A stretch of 64,000 nt of DNA from Pontibacter kalidii. GTDB lineage: Bacteria > Bacteroidota > Bacteroidia > Cytophagales > Hymenobacteraceae. Each line of letters begins with the position of its first letter. The first letter of the stretch is position 1. Made by a program: the position numbers and the translations under genes. Below the pieces are notes generated by a model. It was not told the origin of the DNA. It did no database searches and saw only the letters and a list, made by a program, of their open reading frames with translations. Below are positions 9,384 to 19,287 of the stretch, in pieces. The stretch covers positions 2,730,501-2,794,500 of the forward strand of contig NZ_CP111079.1 of NCBI RefSeq assembly GCF_026278245.1, in the 5' to 3' direction.

Positions 9384-10925
9384 TTAAAGCTTCCCGCCCT
9401 CTTTGGCCAGCAAGGCCTTGGCGCCGTCGTCCTCATACTTGTCGAGCAGGCCGTTGAGCTGTTTTTTGAGTTTGGCGGTGATCTTCTCGTAGCCTTTCTT
9501 GCCGTAGAGGTTGTGCATCTCCTGCGTGTCCTTCTGCAAATCGTACAGCTCCCACCCTTCCACTCTCTTGTAGAAACGAATGAGCTTGTAGCGATCAGTC
9601 TTGATGCCGAAGTGCGGTGACACGGAATGTTCGCCGTTCTCATAGTAGTGGTAGTACATCGCATCGCGACCCTTCGCTTTCTTGTCCGTTAGCAACGGCA
9701 GGAACGACTCGCCCTGCATGTCTTTCGGAATAGCCACGCCGGCAGCATCGAGCATGGTCGGGGCGATGTCCAGGTTCATCACGAAGTGCTCTGACTTAGT
9801 ACCCGGCTTCACTACGCCAGGATACCGCATCACCATCGGCGTGCGGAACGACTCCTCATACATAAAGCGCTTGTCGAACCAGCCGTGCTCCCCCATGTAA
9901 AAGCCCTGATCCGACATGTAAATCACGATGGTATTGTCGGCCAGGCCGTTTGCATCCAGGTAATCGAGCGTGCGGCCGATGCTGCGGTCGAGCGAGGCGG
10001 CGGTGGCCAGGTAATCGCGCATGTAGCGCTGGTACTTCCACTCCACCAGTTCCTTACCCTTCAGGTTGCGCGCCATCAGGTCTTCGTAGATCGGCTGGTA
10101 GTAGGCTTTAAATTTTGCCTTCTGCGCTTCATTCATGCGGGTGATATTGCCGTCCTTGATGTTGTCATAGTCCGGGAACATCTTCAGGTCATAGCCCATG
10201 ATCATGGTCTCGTCGATGGTCATATCCTGTACCTGAGCAGCCTCGCGGTTGGTATAGTTGTCGTAGAAGTTGGCTGGCAGCGGAAAGGTTTTGTCGTCGA
10301 ACATGCCCATATCCTCCAGGTCCGGCATCCAGGTGCGGTGCGTGTTTTTGTGGCCGATCACCAGGGCAAAAGGTTTGCTCTTGTCGCGGCTGTCGAGCCA
10401 CTCTTCGGCCACGTCCTCCGTTACGGAAGACACGTAACCTTCAATCCGCTCGCGGCTGCCGTCCATGTTAATGAAGTCGGGGTTAAAGTAATGTCCCTGG
10501 CCCGGAAGTACTTTCCAGTAGTCGAAGCCTTGCGGGTCGCTTTCCAGGTGCCACTTACCCACCCAGGCAGTTTGGTAGCCGCCTTTGCCCAGCTCCTTGA
10601 TGAAGCTGTTCTGGCTGCCGTCGAAGTGAGAGTTCTCGTTGTCCTTGAAGCCATTCTTGTGGCTATACTTGCCCGTCAGGATCACAGCGCGGCTCGGCCC
10701 GCAGATAGAGTTGGTGACGTAGGCCTTGTTAAAGGTAGCGCCTTCTTTGGCAATGCGGTCGATGTTGGGCGTCTGCATCAGGTTGCCGCCGTAGGCACTA
10801 ATGGCCTGAAACGCGTGGTCGTCGGACACGATGATGACGATGTTTGGCCGCTTTGCCGGCTGCTGTGCCGAAGCCACGAAGCTTCCCACAAAAGCCACTG
10901 TCAGTAAGAGTAAATGCTTCATCAT
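9384..10925 (-). CDS. Sulfatase, S1 family, GlcNAc-6-sulfatase-like
   Basis: Periplasmic Cys-type sulfatase. A signal peptide of about 20 residues ends at ASAQQ. Metal ligands Asp35-Asp36 are in IIVSDDHAFQ. Cys75 in CGPSR is the formylglycine site, followed by AVILTG. VGKWHLESDPQGFDYW near 135-150 and IYMSDQGFYMGEHGWFDKR are typical of the group that contains GlcNAc-6-O- and N-sulfoglucosamine sulfatases, and the C-terminal YKLIRFY...LYDLQKD...NLYG block is the usual sulfatase tail. The subfamily (S1_11-like) is a recall-based guess. A 15-bp gap to the upstream sulfatase indicates cotranscription. Confidence 0.92.
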   Translation of the reverse strand: MMKHLLLLTVAFVGSFVASAQQPAKRPNIVIIVSDDHAFQAISAYGGNLMQTPNIDRIAKEGATFNKAYVTNSICGPSRAVILTGKYSHKNGFKDNENSHFDGSQNSFIKELGKGGYQTAWVGKWHLESDPQGFDYWKVLPGQGHYFNPDFINMDGSRERIEGYVSSVTEDVAEEWLDSRDKSKPFALVIGHKNTHRTWMPDLEDMGMFDDKTFPLPANFYDNYTNREAAQVQDMTIDETMIMGYDLKMFPDYDNIKDGNITRMNEAQKAKFKAYYQPIYEDLMARNLKGKELVEWKYQRYMRDYLATAASLDRSIGRTLDYLDANGLADNTIVIYMSDQGFYMGEHGWFDKRFMYEESFRTPMVMRYPGVVKPGTKSEHFVMNLDIAPTMLDAAGVAIPKDMQGESFLPLLTDKKAKGRDAMYYHYYENGEHSVSPHFGIKTDRYKLIRFYKRVEGWELYDLQKDTQEMHNLYGKKGYEKITAKLKKQLNGLLDKYEDDGAKALLAKEGGKL

Positions 10926-10940
10926 ACAATATATACTTAA

Positions 10941-12455
10941 TTACCTGCTTTTTCCTTTTTGTTTGATTTCCTGCAATAGCTTAGCGAATTCCTCCACTTT
11001 CTCCGGATATTGCGCAGCCAGGTTATGCCGCTCCCCAATATCCTCCCTTAGGTTGTAGAGCTGCGGCTGCTCGCTATTTCCGAGCTCAATAGCAGTCAGC
11101 TTGTTATAGGCGGGGCCATTGCTTGGATGTATATACTTCCAATTGTCTTTTACAACTGCCAACGTACTGGCGTGTTGCACCAGTGTTTCCCGGCCTTGCT
11201 TTGATTTGCCCATCAGCGCCCTCAGCATGTTGTGACTATCAGGGGCATCTGTTGATGCCAACGGCTGGCGCAACAGATTGGCAAAGGAAGCCAGCAGATC
11301 CACCTGCGAGATCAGGGCATCCGACTCTCCGGCTTTTATCTTGCCAGGCCAGCTCACGATCCAGGGCACACGCGTGCCTGCCTCAAAGATGCTATACTTG
11401 CCGCCGCGCAAAGGCCCGGCCGGCATGTGTCCGTTTTGCTTTGTCACGGCCTCGTCCTCGTAGCCGTCATCCAGCACAGGTCCATTGTCACTGGTAAAGA
11501 CGATAAGCGTGTTTTTGGTAAGCCCCTGCAGCTCCAGTTCTTTCACGATTTCCCCCACGGCCCAATCCATTTGCAGGATCACGTCCCCGCGATAGCCTAA
11601 GTCGCTTTTGCCTTTGAAGTAGGTGGATGGCATGCGGGGCACATGCGGTTCGGTGAGGGAGTAAAAGAGGAAGAATGGTTGCTTTCTATTCTCCACGATA
11701 AAGTCTTTGGCCTTCTGCAGAAAGGTAAGCGGCACTTCCTCATCCGTCCAGCGGGCTTTGGTGCCCCCGCTCAGGTAGCCAATGCGTCCAATGCCATTGA
11801 CAATGGTATTATCGTGCCCGTGGTTGGGCGAGGCCTTCATTTTCAGGAGTTCCGGATTCTCCTTACCCGTAGGATCGCTGCCGACTTTCTCCCGGTAGTT
11901 CACCAGTATCGGATCGGCCGGATCGAGGCCCACTACCCGGTGGTTTTCTATGAAAACGGTAGGCACGCGATCGGCAGTAGCCGGGAAAATAAAGGAGTAG
12001 TCGAAGCCTACTTCGTTGGGACCAGGCTTAATATCCTCGTTCCAGTTCTTCTCCACCGCATCACCCAGGCCTAGGTGCCACTTCCCTACGACAGCGGTCT
12101 TATACCCAGCCTTTTTGAACACGCCCGGCAATGTGACCCTGTCCGTAGGCACGATCAGCGCGGCATTGCCCGGCAGCACGCCTGTTCCCTGTTTTCGCCA
12201 GGGGTACTCGCCTGTCATAAGGGCATAGCGCGAGGGGGTGCAGGTGGCCGAGGTGGCATATCCACGGGTAAAGCGGATACCTTGTTCGGCTAGTTTATCT
12301 ATGTTTGGAGTGAATACTTTAGTGGCTCCGTAGCTGCTTAGGTCGCCGTAACCCAGGTCGTCCACGTAAATTAGCACCACATTTGGTTTTTGCTGTGCAT
12401 AGGTAAACGATGCCACGCTAAGTATAGCCAGCAACAGTAGGAATCGTATACTCAT
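10941..12455 (-). CDS. Sulfatase, S1 family, arylsulfatase A-like
   Basis: Periplasmic Cys-type sulfatase. I place the start at the ATG at 12455 (MSIRFLLLLAILSVASF), which gives a compact signal peptide; six more in-frame codons run up to an ATG at 12473. Metal ligands are Asp32-Asp33 (YVDDLGYGD), and Cys72 in CTPSR is the formylglycine position. VVGKWHLGLGD and FTSDNGPVLDDGY follow in family order. The stretch after the signature (YPWRKQGTGVLPGNA) resembles galactose/GalNAc-6-sulfatase-like proteins; this assignment is tentative. It is 24 bp from the GH16 gene and 15 bp from the next sulfatase, so it is mid-operon. Confidence 0.92.
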   Translation of the reverse strand: MSIRFLLLLAILSVASFTYAQQKPNVVLIYVDDLGYGDLSSYGATKVFTPNIDKLAEQGIRFTRGYATSATCTPSRYALMTGEYPWRKQGTGVLPGNAALIVPTDRVTLPGVFKKAGYKTAVVGKWHLGLGDAVEKNWNEDIKPGPNEVGFDYSFIFPATADRVPTVFIENHRVVGLDPADPILVNYREKVGSDPTGKENPELLKMKASPNHGHDNTIVNGIGRIGYLSGGTKARWTDEEVPLTFLQKAKDFIVENRKQPFFLFYSLTEPHVPRMPSTYFKGKSDLGYRGDVILQMDWAVGEIVKELELQGLTKNTLIVFTSDNGPVLDDGYEDEAVTKQNGHMPAGPLRGGKYSIFEAGTRVPWIVSWPGKIKAGESDALISQVDLLASFANLLRQPLASTDAPDSHNMLRALMGKSKQGRETLVQHASTLAVVKDNWKYIHPSNGPAYNKLTAIELGNSEQPQLYNLREDIGERHNLAAQYPEKVEEFAKLLQEIKQKGKSR

Positions 12456-12479
12456 ACTTTGTCTGCTTCGCATGCTGCT

Positions 12480-13292
12480 CTATAGCTTAGCCTGTTGTTG
12501 ATCACTTGTCTGGTAGACCCGCACCCAATCCACTACCATCTGTACGGGTAAGTCTTCGTCTTTTATACTTCCTACCCAGTTGCCGCCCAGCGCCTGGTCC
12601 AGGATGATGTAAAAGTCCTCATCGAAGGGCCACTGCACATGATCAGCGTTCTCGAGTTTAGGGTAGGAGAAAGTCTTTTGGCCGTTGATGAAGAAGTCGA
12701 GCCGGTCGGGGTACCACTCCAGACCATAGGTGTTGAATTCGCCTTCCTTGAAAGGGGCTGTGGCGAAGTATAGGGGGTTTGTTTTCTGCTGTAGATTATC
12801 GATGTGGTGGCTGTGCAGGGTCTGGTATACAATGGAGTCGTAGTTAAGGTGCTCCATAATGTCTATTTCCCCACTGTGGGGCCAGCCGCCATACTTGGCA
12901 TCCTGCGGCATCAGCCAGATGGCTGGCCAGGACCCTTTGCCTTTCGAGAGCTTGGCCCTTACTTCCACTTTACCATAGCGGAAGGCAAATTTGTCTTTGG
13001 TCTGGATACAAGCGGTTTGATATTTGGCTGTGTCGGCAGGGTCTTCGCTGAGGATGCCGCGCAGGTATAACTGCCCGTCTTTGACAAAAGTTGTAGAAGG
13101 ATTATCGGCGCAGTAGCAGGCCCAGTCGGGGGAACGTCTGCCGGAGAAACTCCACTTAGAGGCATCCGGTGCCCCGTCGGTTTCAAATTCATCTTCCCAG
13201 AGCAACACCCAGTCAGAAGTGGTTGCTTTCTGCGGCATGGATGTGCAGGCAGCGCAAAGTATAAGTAGTAAAACCCAGAGTCTCTGTATCAT
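12480..13292 (-). CDS. GH16 endo-glycanase lipoprotein
   Basis: Retaining endo-beta-glycanase. A short signal with lipobox puts lipid-modified Cys16 at the mature N-terminus (ILCAAC), so it is membrane anchored and possibly surface exposed. The GH16 active site is GEIDIMEH at 141-148, with Glu142 as nucleophile, Asp144 as helper and Glu147 as acid/base. WPAIWLMPQD near 122-131 is also typical. At 270 aa it is a single-domain enzyme. GH16_3 members cut laminarin or lichenan, and a sub-clade cuts mucin O-glycans or poly-LacNAc at internal galactose. With sulfatases, GH20, GH84, GH2 and sialidases around it, an O-glycanase or keratanase-like role is more likely than glucan cleavage, but this is inference. 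It is the first gene after susCD1. Confidence 0.9.
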   Translation of the reverse strand: MIQRLWVLLLILCAACTSMPQKATTSDWVLLWEDEFETDGAPDASKWSFSGRRSPDWACYCADNPSTTFVKDGQLYLRGILSEDPADTAKYQTACIQTKDKFAFRYGKVEVRAKLSKGKGSWPAIWLMPQDAKYGGWPHSGEIDIMEHLNYDSIVYQTLHSHHIDNLQQKTNPLYFATAPFKEGEFNTYGLEWYPDRLDFFINGQKTFSYPKLENADHVQWPFDEDFYIILDQALGGNWVGSIKDEDLPVQMVVDWVRVYQTSDQQQAKL

Positions 13293-13317
13293 TTTTGCTG
13301 AACTTTATAAAAAGGCT

Positions 13318-13356
13318 AAAGGGGCTGCACAAACCCGGAGGTTCGGCAGTCCCTTT
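13318..13356 (-). terminator. Second hairpin in the susD1-GH16 gap
   Basis: AAAGGGGCTGC at 13318-13328 pairs with GCAGTCCCTTT at 13346-13356 (one mismatch), with a nested ACC/GGT stem in the loop. In minus-strand RNA it is followed by AGCCTTTTT, so it can act as an intrinsic terminator or attenuator before GH16. Confidence 0.5.
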
Positions 13357-13419
13357 TCACCTTACTAAACTAAAACTACTACTCTCTAAACTAATTATAT
13401 TCAACCTATGCTGTTTGCC

Positions 13420-13461
13420 GCCACAGCATGCCCTATTTATACTTTAAGGGCTTGCTGTGGC
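13420..13461 (-). terminator. Post-susD1 RNA hairpin
   Basis: GCCACAGCATGCCCT at 13420-13434 pairs with AGGGCTTGCTGTGGC at 13447-13461 (one A-A mismatch, 12-nt loop), just 12 bp after the susD1 stop. No U-tract follows it, so it may protect the 3' end of susCD mRNA rather than terminate. It is one of four such post-susD hairpins in the window. Confidence 0.65.
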
Positions 13462-13472
13462 AGTTATACTTG

Positions 13473-15461
13473 TTACTCCGTTGCGCCGGCGTTAGCCTGC
13501 AGCGGCCAGCCCGGGTTCTGGTAAATCACGGATCCGTCTGCCCCGCCCTGAGAAGTGATCAGGAAGTGCTGTATGGCGATCGGCTCCAGGTAGTGGGCAT
13601 TCGCCCATCGGTAACCATCTTTCACCAGGTTAGACCCGGACAGGTTCACGCGGTATGGACGCAGGTACGGGCTCTCCGACTTCTTGGAAACGTTGGCAGT
13701 TTTACCAGGGGTTTCCGCTTCGATCAGCAGGGAATTGCCTTCCTCATCCACATACCACTCCTGCATTGGCCCCCAGATCTTAAAGCCCTCCACGATGTAT
13801 GGATTTTGCTTCAGCTGGTCCAGCGCTCTCCAGCGCTTCAGGTCGGTGTAGCGCATGCCTTCGGCCATCAACTCAGTTCGGCGCTCGCGGCGGATGTTGT
13901 ACAGCGTTGCATCTGAAAGAAGCTGCCCGGCAGAGTAGGCGGCAAAGTCGTTCTTAGCCTCCTGGTTCATATCGGTAGCAGCTATTGTTACCATAAAATC
14001 AGGATTAACGCCCGCTCTCTCACGTATGGCTCTCCAGTATTGTTCTGCCTTGCCGTTGATGCTTCCCTCCTTCAGGTAAGAAGCTTCGATGTAGTTCAGG
14101 TAAGCCTCCACAGCTCGGAACACGATGCTGCCGGTGGCTCCGCTGCTGCCTTCCGACTCAGCGAAACTGTAGGCCATACCTTTCTTCACAGAATAACCAG
14201 TTACGTCACGTGTCTCGGCCAATCCAATAATGTCTGGTTTACCGATAAGTATAGGTGAACCGTCCTGGTTTTTAGCATCCTTATACATCAACTCTCCCGG
14301 GGCCTTCATAAACAGCTGTAATCTGTTGTCGCGGTCCTCTTTAACATCTGAGATGAAGTCATCCCCCTGATAGCCTGAGCCTGCCGCATAAATAGGCAGA
14401 CCGTTGCTCATCAGGAAGTTATCCACAAACCCTCTAGTATATCCGGTGTTGCCGCCGTTGCGGTTCAGGTAGTGGTTCACGTTGTGGCTGATGCCCTGGG
14501 TTGGGTCATACTGGCGCCACAGCAGCACTTCATCATACTTACCCAGATTCTGATCCGAGAACATTCTAAAGTAGGGGTTAGTTGAAGAGTCATAGCCGTT
14601 GTCTTTGGTGTTGTCTACCAACGGCACTACATCTGCTACCGCAGCCGAAGCTTCCATCGCTTCGGTCAGGAAGTAGTTGATCTCCTCATCAATATTGATA
14701 TTGAAGTTCTCTACCTTGCCCTGGCCTGGCCAGCCTGGCCCACCCGGTACTTGGGCGGTTCCACGGTGGTAGATCAGCCAAGTAGCCTCGTGCAGGGCAA
14801 CGCGCGATTTAAAGAGCTGCGCGGCGTGCTGAGAGATGCGATTTTTACCCCCCGGAGGCGCTGTGCTCAGCAACATAATGGCTGAATCCAGATCAGAGAT
14901 GATGAAGCGCGCCACCTCGTTACGCGGTCTGCGCTTAGAGGCCTGCGTCAGTGGGTCCATCTGGTCCGGCAACGTGCTCTTCACGATAGGAAAGTCGCCG
15001 AAAGCCTGCACCTTGCCAAAATATTCGTATGCACGCAGGAAATACCCTTCTCCAATGTAATGCGAAATATTATTGGTGCTACCAGTGATCTTTCCAGCTT
15101 TCCAGCGGGGCACTGCTGTCTCCAGGAAATAGTTGACCTGGCGTATGTCATTAAAGTTCCAGCTACCTCCTGCTTGCGGCACGCGCCACTCTCCCGGTAC
15201 CCAGCGGGTGGCATAGCCACTGGTTGCCTGGTTATCGGTATGGTTATCGTTGCCGAATGTGCCCGGCCCCCAGCCGCCGTGGGTCGGGAAACTATAGCGG
15301 GCAATCGTATAGGCTGCCAGGTCTGCCTCGCTCCACAAATAATTCTCAGGCGTTACGTCAGACAGGGGTTCCCTGTCCAAGTAATCGTTACAGCCTGTTA
15401 TCCCAACAAAGCCGAGAAATAACAGCACTGCATATAACTTATTACTAAATGTTCTATTCAT
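13473..15461 (-). CDS. SusD/RagB-family outer-membrane glycan-binding lipoprotein 1
   Basis: Surface lipoprotein that forms the lid of a SusC transporter and binds oligosaccharides. The signal ends in a lipobox with Cys24 (VGITGC), followed by NDYLDREPLSDVTPENYLW, a classic SusD N-terminus. TPR-like helices carry blocks such as GEGYFLRAYEYFGKVQAFGDFPI, and the C-terminal half has the usual LRRERRTELMAEGMRYTDLKRW. At 662 aa it is large for the family. It lies 12 bp after susC1, so the two are cotranscribed. It leads the sulfatase/GH20/GH84/GH16/GH29 run and probably selects the large fragment that GH16 produces. Confidence 0.95.
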   Translation of the reverse strand: MNRTFSNKLYAVLLFLGFVGITGCNDYLDREPLSDVTPENYLWSEADLAAYTIARYSFPTHGGWGPGTFGNDNHTDNQATSGYATRWVPGEWRVPQAGGSWNFNDIRQVNYFLETAVPRWKAGKITGSTNNISHYIGEGYFLRAYEYFGKVQAFGDFPIVKSTLPDQMDPLTQASKRRPRNEVARFIISDLDSAIMLLSTAPPGGKNRISQHAAQLFKSRVALHEATWLIYHRGTAQVPGGPGWPGQGKVENFNINIDEEINYFLTEAMEASAAVADVVPLVDNTKDNGYDSSTNPYFRMFSDQNLGKYDEVLLWRQYDPTQGISHNVNHYLNRNGGNTGYTRGFVDNFLMSNGLPIYAAGSGYQGDDFISDVKEDRDNRLQLFMKAPGELMYKDAKNQDGSPILIGKPDIIGLAETRDVTGYSVKKGMAYSFAESEGSSGATGSIVFRAVEAYLNYIEASYLKEGSINGKAEQYWRAIRERAGVNPDFMVTIAATDMNQEAKNDFAAYSAGQLLSDATLYNIRRERRTELMAEGMRYTDLKRWRALDQLKQNPYIVEGFKIWGPMQEWYVDEEGNSLLIEAETPGKTANVSKKSESPYLRPYRVNLSGSNLVKDGYRWANAHYLEPIAIQHFLITSQGGADGSVIYQNPGWPLQANAGATE

Positions 15462-15473
15462 TGCGTTGGGTAA

Positions 15474-18400
15474 TTAGAAGTTAAGGTTAAGGCCGAAAGA
15501 GAGCACGCGCGCGTATGGATATGTCTTACCGTCATTCCAACCATTCAAGCCAACAGACTCCGGATCGAAAATATCGATCATGTCCGTGAAAGTGAGTAGG
15601 TTCTCACCAGACACGTAAAGTCTTACACGGGATACACCAACCTTAGAAGTAAGATGTGCAGGCAGCGAGTATCCCAACTGCACGTTCTTCAGACGCAGGT
15701 AGGCTCCGTTCTGCAGGTAGCGGGTCTGCGTTTGCTGGTTCTTGCCTCCGTACCCAAAGTCTGGGGCAGGGAAGTATGAATCCAGGTTTACACCGGCCAC
15801 ACCAGCCTGTACCATTGGAGAGTTCTCGTCGCGGAAAAAGTCCATGTGCTCTACAAAGCCCGCAGACTGCCACATGCCGCCGTTCACTCCCCAGAAGTAT
15901 GGGCCGTTTGGCATGTAGTCTCTTTTTCCTACACCCTGGAAGAAGACACGCATGTCAAAGCCTTTCCAGTCGCCTGTCAGGTCCAAGCTATAGCGGTATC
16001 TCATGGCGCTGTTACCGATGATACTGCGGTCTCCCGGGTCATCCAGTGTTCCGGCACCACTATTCACTTTTCCATCGCCGTTCAAGTCAGCATACATGAT
16101 GTCGCCTGGCCCCCAGTTGCGGCCCATGGCACTCTGATCTACTTTCTCCAGGTGTGCATCCATTTCTGCCTGTGTTTTCGCTATTCCTATAGTAGTGTAG
16201 CCCCAGATTTCCCCAAATTTTCTGCCGTTGTAATATTGGCTCAGGTTTCCAGTCTCATTAGGATAGTTTGTGACCACTTGATAGTCATCTGCCAGAACAG
16301 CACGCACACCGTAGTTGAATTCTCCAATATTATCCTGCCAGCTGGCTTCAATCTCAAAGCCTTTTGACTCCATATCGGTGTTGTTGATGGAAGGAACACC
16401 AGTACCCAGTACGACAGGAAGCTCCGGTGCCGGGCCCACCATATCATAGGTTTTGCGCTGGAAGTAATCGAAGTTCAGGTTGAGGCGGTTATTAAGCAGT
16501 GCCACGTCAAAGCCTGCGTTCCAGCTGGTTACTCTCTCCCAGGTAAGCAGGGTACTTACAATACCTGGTGCATGGGCCAAATTCGGCCTCTGGCCATCAA
16601 TCATCCAGCTTCCGTTGCCAACGCTAACAGGCTGCATAGTATAAAAAGGGTACCAGTTAAGTGTCTGCTGGTTACCCAACTCGCCGTAAGAACCTCTGAT
16701 CTTGAAGGTTTGGATCAGATCATCAAACGTCCAGAAATCCTCATTGGCCACATTCCAACCAGCCGAAACTGACGGGAAGAAATTCCAGCGCTTGTCTCTG
16801 ATAAAGCGGGAGCTACCATCGTAGCGACCGTTCAGTTCCAGCAGATAGCGCTCTTTGAAGTTGTAGTTCAGACGGCCAAAGAAGCCCGCGATGGCCCAGT
16901 GCTGGTATCCTCCTGCCGTAGCCTTGCTATTGTCAGTAGCCGTATTAATAGTCGGCAGCAAAGGGGTGATGAGGCCACTTCTTGAGCCACCCAGGTCACG
17001 GGTCTTAGTCAACTCTGAGTTGAAACCGCCCAATACCTTAAAGTTGTGGCTGTCGTTGATGCTGAAAGTATAATCTGAGAAGATGTTGGAGCTGAAATAA
17101 TCCTCCTTAAAGGCATATTCAGACACATAGGTGTAGCCTGCCGAGTTCCAACCTACAGGGATAGCAAAGGCCTCACCGGCCACATCGTAACCAAAGGCTG
17201 GCAACACGTCGCTGTGGTTATTGCGGTTCTGGATTCTATAGTTACCATTAGCAACAATGTTCCAGCCTTTAGCAGGGGTTAAAGTTAACTGAGCCTGCTG
17301 ATATAACCAGTCTTTCTGATCTTCCACACGGCCACCTTCTCTTAGCTGAGCGATCTCGCTTGGGTCAGACCAGTGCCCGTTGGGATCTCTGGCAGGCACC
17401 GTAGGCCAGCGGCGGGCAACGTTGTGGTAGAACAGGTCTGTCTGGTGGGTGGCTTTGGTAAAGTCCTCCCGCACATACCTGGCAGTATAGTTGAACTTGG
17501 CAAGCTTGGAGATCGTCGTATTGATCTTACCGGTAAAGCTATATCGCTGGAACTCATCCCCTGCGTGGCGGGTTAGGCCTCCCTGGTCCAGGTAGCCGCC
17601 CGATACGTAAAACTGCGTGTTATCCGTGCCGCCGTTCAGGCTAACGTTATGCTCCTGCGAGAAAGATTGGTCCTTGTAATGCTCCTTGAACCAGTCCGTG
17701 TTGCCATGCGAACCGGTGTAGTACTGGTATCTGTCGCCGTTGGCATTTGGCACGGTAGCATAGTCAATCTCGCCACGCTGGTACTGCTTGATCCTATCGA
17801 GCACCTCCTGCGAGAACTTTGGAGACTCACCGCCGTTGGCGGCTGCTTCGTTAAAGTACATGGCAAACGTATGGGAGTCCATCATAGTGGGCAGCCCCAT
17901 GGGCTCCGAAACTCGGAAGTTGTTGGAATAGCCCACGCGCGTTTTACCGGCCTTACCTGCCTTAGTCGTTACCAGTATTACACCGAAAGGAGCGCGGGAA
18001 CCATAAATGGAAGAGGCCGCAGCATCCTTCAGCACCGTTACCGACTCGATATCCTGCGGATTGATGGCATTCAGGTTGCCCTCCATGCCGTCAATAAGTA
18101 CCAAAGGAGCTGAAGAGGTATTCCCAATCGTACCGGCACCACGGATATTAAAGTTCAGCGGCTGGTTCAGTTCTCCGCCCAGTCCTGTCGTCTGCAGGTT
18201 TAGGCCTGGGATGATACCTTGCAATGCCTGACCAGCATTCTGCACAGGCCGCGACTCCAACACTTCTGCGCTTACCGTAGAAACAGAACCGGTCAGGTTA
18301 GCTTTCTTTTGCTCGCCGTAGCCCACCACCACCACTTCATCCAGGGCTTTCGAATCCTCACGAAGCGTAACACTGATGGTAGACTTCCCATCAACAGAAA

Positions 18401-18731
18401 CTTCCTGCGGCAGGTAGCCGATATAGGAGAAAACCAGCGTACCTGTACCATTCGGCACATTCAGGCTGAAAGATCCATCAGCACCTGTCGTAGTACCTGT
18501 TGAGGTTCCCTTTAAAACAACCGTTACACCAGGAAGGGCCTCTCCATTTTCAGAAGTTACCTTTCCCTGTACGGCACTTGCCTGCCGGGTAGCCTTATTA
18601 GCTTCCCCCTCGTTTTGCCGGACCAACTGCTCAGGACTGATCCTGGAGTTGGCCCACACCTCACTGCTAACCGGCCCGCCTAAAGAGGCAGCCAACAGCA
18701 GCAGAGTAGATAATTTTGTAGATTTTTTCAT
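15474..18731 (-). CDS. SusC/RagA TonB-dependent transporter 1
   Basis: Outer-membrane beta-barrel importer of oligosaccharides powered by TonB. A signal peptide (about 1-27) is followed by a linker and a carboxypeptidase-regulatory-like domain at about 54-125 (VQGKVTSENGEALPGVTVVL...GADGSFSLNV). The TonB-box-like DEVVVVGYGEQKK follows at about 135-147, then the plug with SVTVLKDAAASSIYGSRAPFGVI and a long barrel ending in SFGLNLNF, whose terminal Phe is the BAM signal. At 1085 aa it is full length. A 556-bp leader region lies upstream, so this gene probably has its own promoter. It pairs with susD1. Confidence 0.97.
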   Translation of the reverse strand: MKKSTKLSTLLLLAASLGGPVSSEVWANSRISPEQLVRQNEGEANKATRQASAVQGKVTSENGEALPGVTVVLKGTSTGTTTGADGSFSLNVPNGTGTLVFSYIGYLPQEVSVDGKSTISVTLREDSKALDEVVVVGYGEQKKANLTGSVSTVSAEVLESRPVQNAGQALQGIIPGLNLQTTGLGGELNQPLNFNIRGAGTIGNTSSAPLVLIDGMEGNLNAINPQDIESVTVLKDAAASSIYGSRAPFGVILVTTKAGKAGKTRVGYSNNFRVSEPMGLPTMMDSHTFAMYFNEAAANGGESPKFSQEVLDRIKQYQRGEIDYATVPNANGDRYQYYTGSHGNTDWFKEHYKDQSFSQEHNVSLNGGTDNTQFYVSGGYLDQGGLTRHAGDEFQRYSFTGKINTTISKLAKFNYTARYVREDFTKATHQTDLFYHNVARRWPTVPARDPNGHWSDPSEIAQLREGGRVEDQKDWLYQQAQLTLTPAKGWNIVANGNYRIQNRNNHSDVLPAFGYDVAGEAFAIPVGWNSAGYTYVSEYAFKEDYFSSNIFSDYTFSINDSHNFKVLGGFNSELTKTRDLGGSRSGLITPLLPTINTATDNSKATAGGYQHWAIAGFFGRLNYNFKERYLLELNGRYDGSSRFIRDKRWNFFPSVSAGWNVANEDFWTFDDLIQTFKIRGSYGELGNQQTLNWYPFYTMQPVSVGNGSWMIDGQRPNLAHAPGIVSTLLTWERVTSWNAGFDVALLNNRLNLNFDYFQRKTYDMVGPAPELPVVLGTGVPSINNTDMESKGFEIEASWQDNIGEFNYGVRAVLADDYQVVTNYPNETGNLSQYYNGRKFGEIWGYTTIGIAKTQAEMDAHLEKVDQSAMGRNWGPGDIMYADLNGDGKVNSGAGTLDDPGDRSIIGNSAMRYRYSLDLTGDWKGFDMRVFFQGVGKRDYMPNGPYFWGVNGGMWQSAGFVEHMDFFRDENSPMVQAGVAGVNLDSYFPAPDFGYGGKNQQTQTRYLQNGAYLRLKNVQLGYSLPAHLTSKVGVSRVRLYVSGENLLTFTDMIDIFDPESVGLNGWNDGKTYPYARVLSFGLNLNF

Positions 18732-19287
18732 ATACGCACTATCACTTTTAGTTAGGTTAATTTGGTTATTGTGTTTGATAGTTTCTCGAACTGTGTCGTT
18801 TAGTATAGAATGGTAGCGGCGGCGGTGTGGCTAATGAGTAGTGGCTTGTGTTATAGGGGTAAATCTTCTTACCGGTTGGCTTTACAGCAGCAGTGCAAAA
18901 GTTCGTACACGCTTTCGCACATGTATCCATTTGCCTCCCCAGAGCTTAAGATACTATTAAATATATAATAATTAATTAATATTAGCAATATATAGTACAT
19001 AAAAATGTGTTCGAAAACGCAAAAACTTATAAAGGCTTCTCTTTTTATCCTTTCTCACTAGAACTTCACCCTATAGCTTCCTAGGCACTCTCCAGGTCGT
19101 ACTTGATAGCCTAAGACAACTACTAAATATAAGTAAACTTTGTCTCTTGTCATACATAAAGTAAAACTAATAAAAAAGGTTAATCTTCCCATGTAAAATA
19201 TTACAAATAAGAAGATTAACCTTTTTACTCGGAGAACACGTCTGAAATGGCTATGAAACCTAATCAGACGGTTAAATTAAGGCAATG
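18732..19287. promoter_or_regulatory. Intergenic leader upstream of susC1
   Basis: This 556-bp non-coding stretch separates susD2 from susC1. It holds the susD2 hairpin at its right end and a very AT-rich run (about 18955-18995). I found no exact TAnnTTTG -7 element reading toward susC1, so the promoter position is unknown. No ORF or RNA gene is recognisable. Confidence 0.4.
19173..19226 (-). terminator. Post-susD2 hairpin, 16-bp perfect stem
   Basis: AAAAAGGTTAATCTTC at 19173-19188 and its exact reverse complement at 19211-19226 enclose a 22-nt loop that has its own TGTAA/TTACA stem (19192-19205). The stem ends in a U-run in minus-strand RNA. It lies 62 bp after the susD2 stop and is a good intrinsic terminator for the ROK-susCD2 unit. 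Confidence 0.8.
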
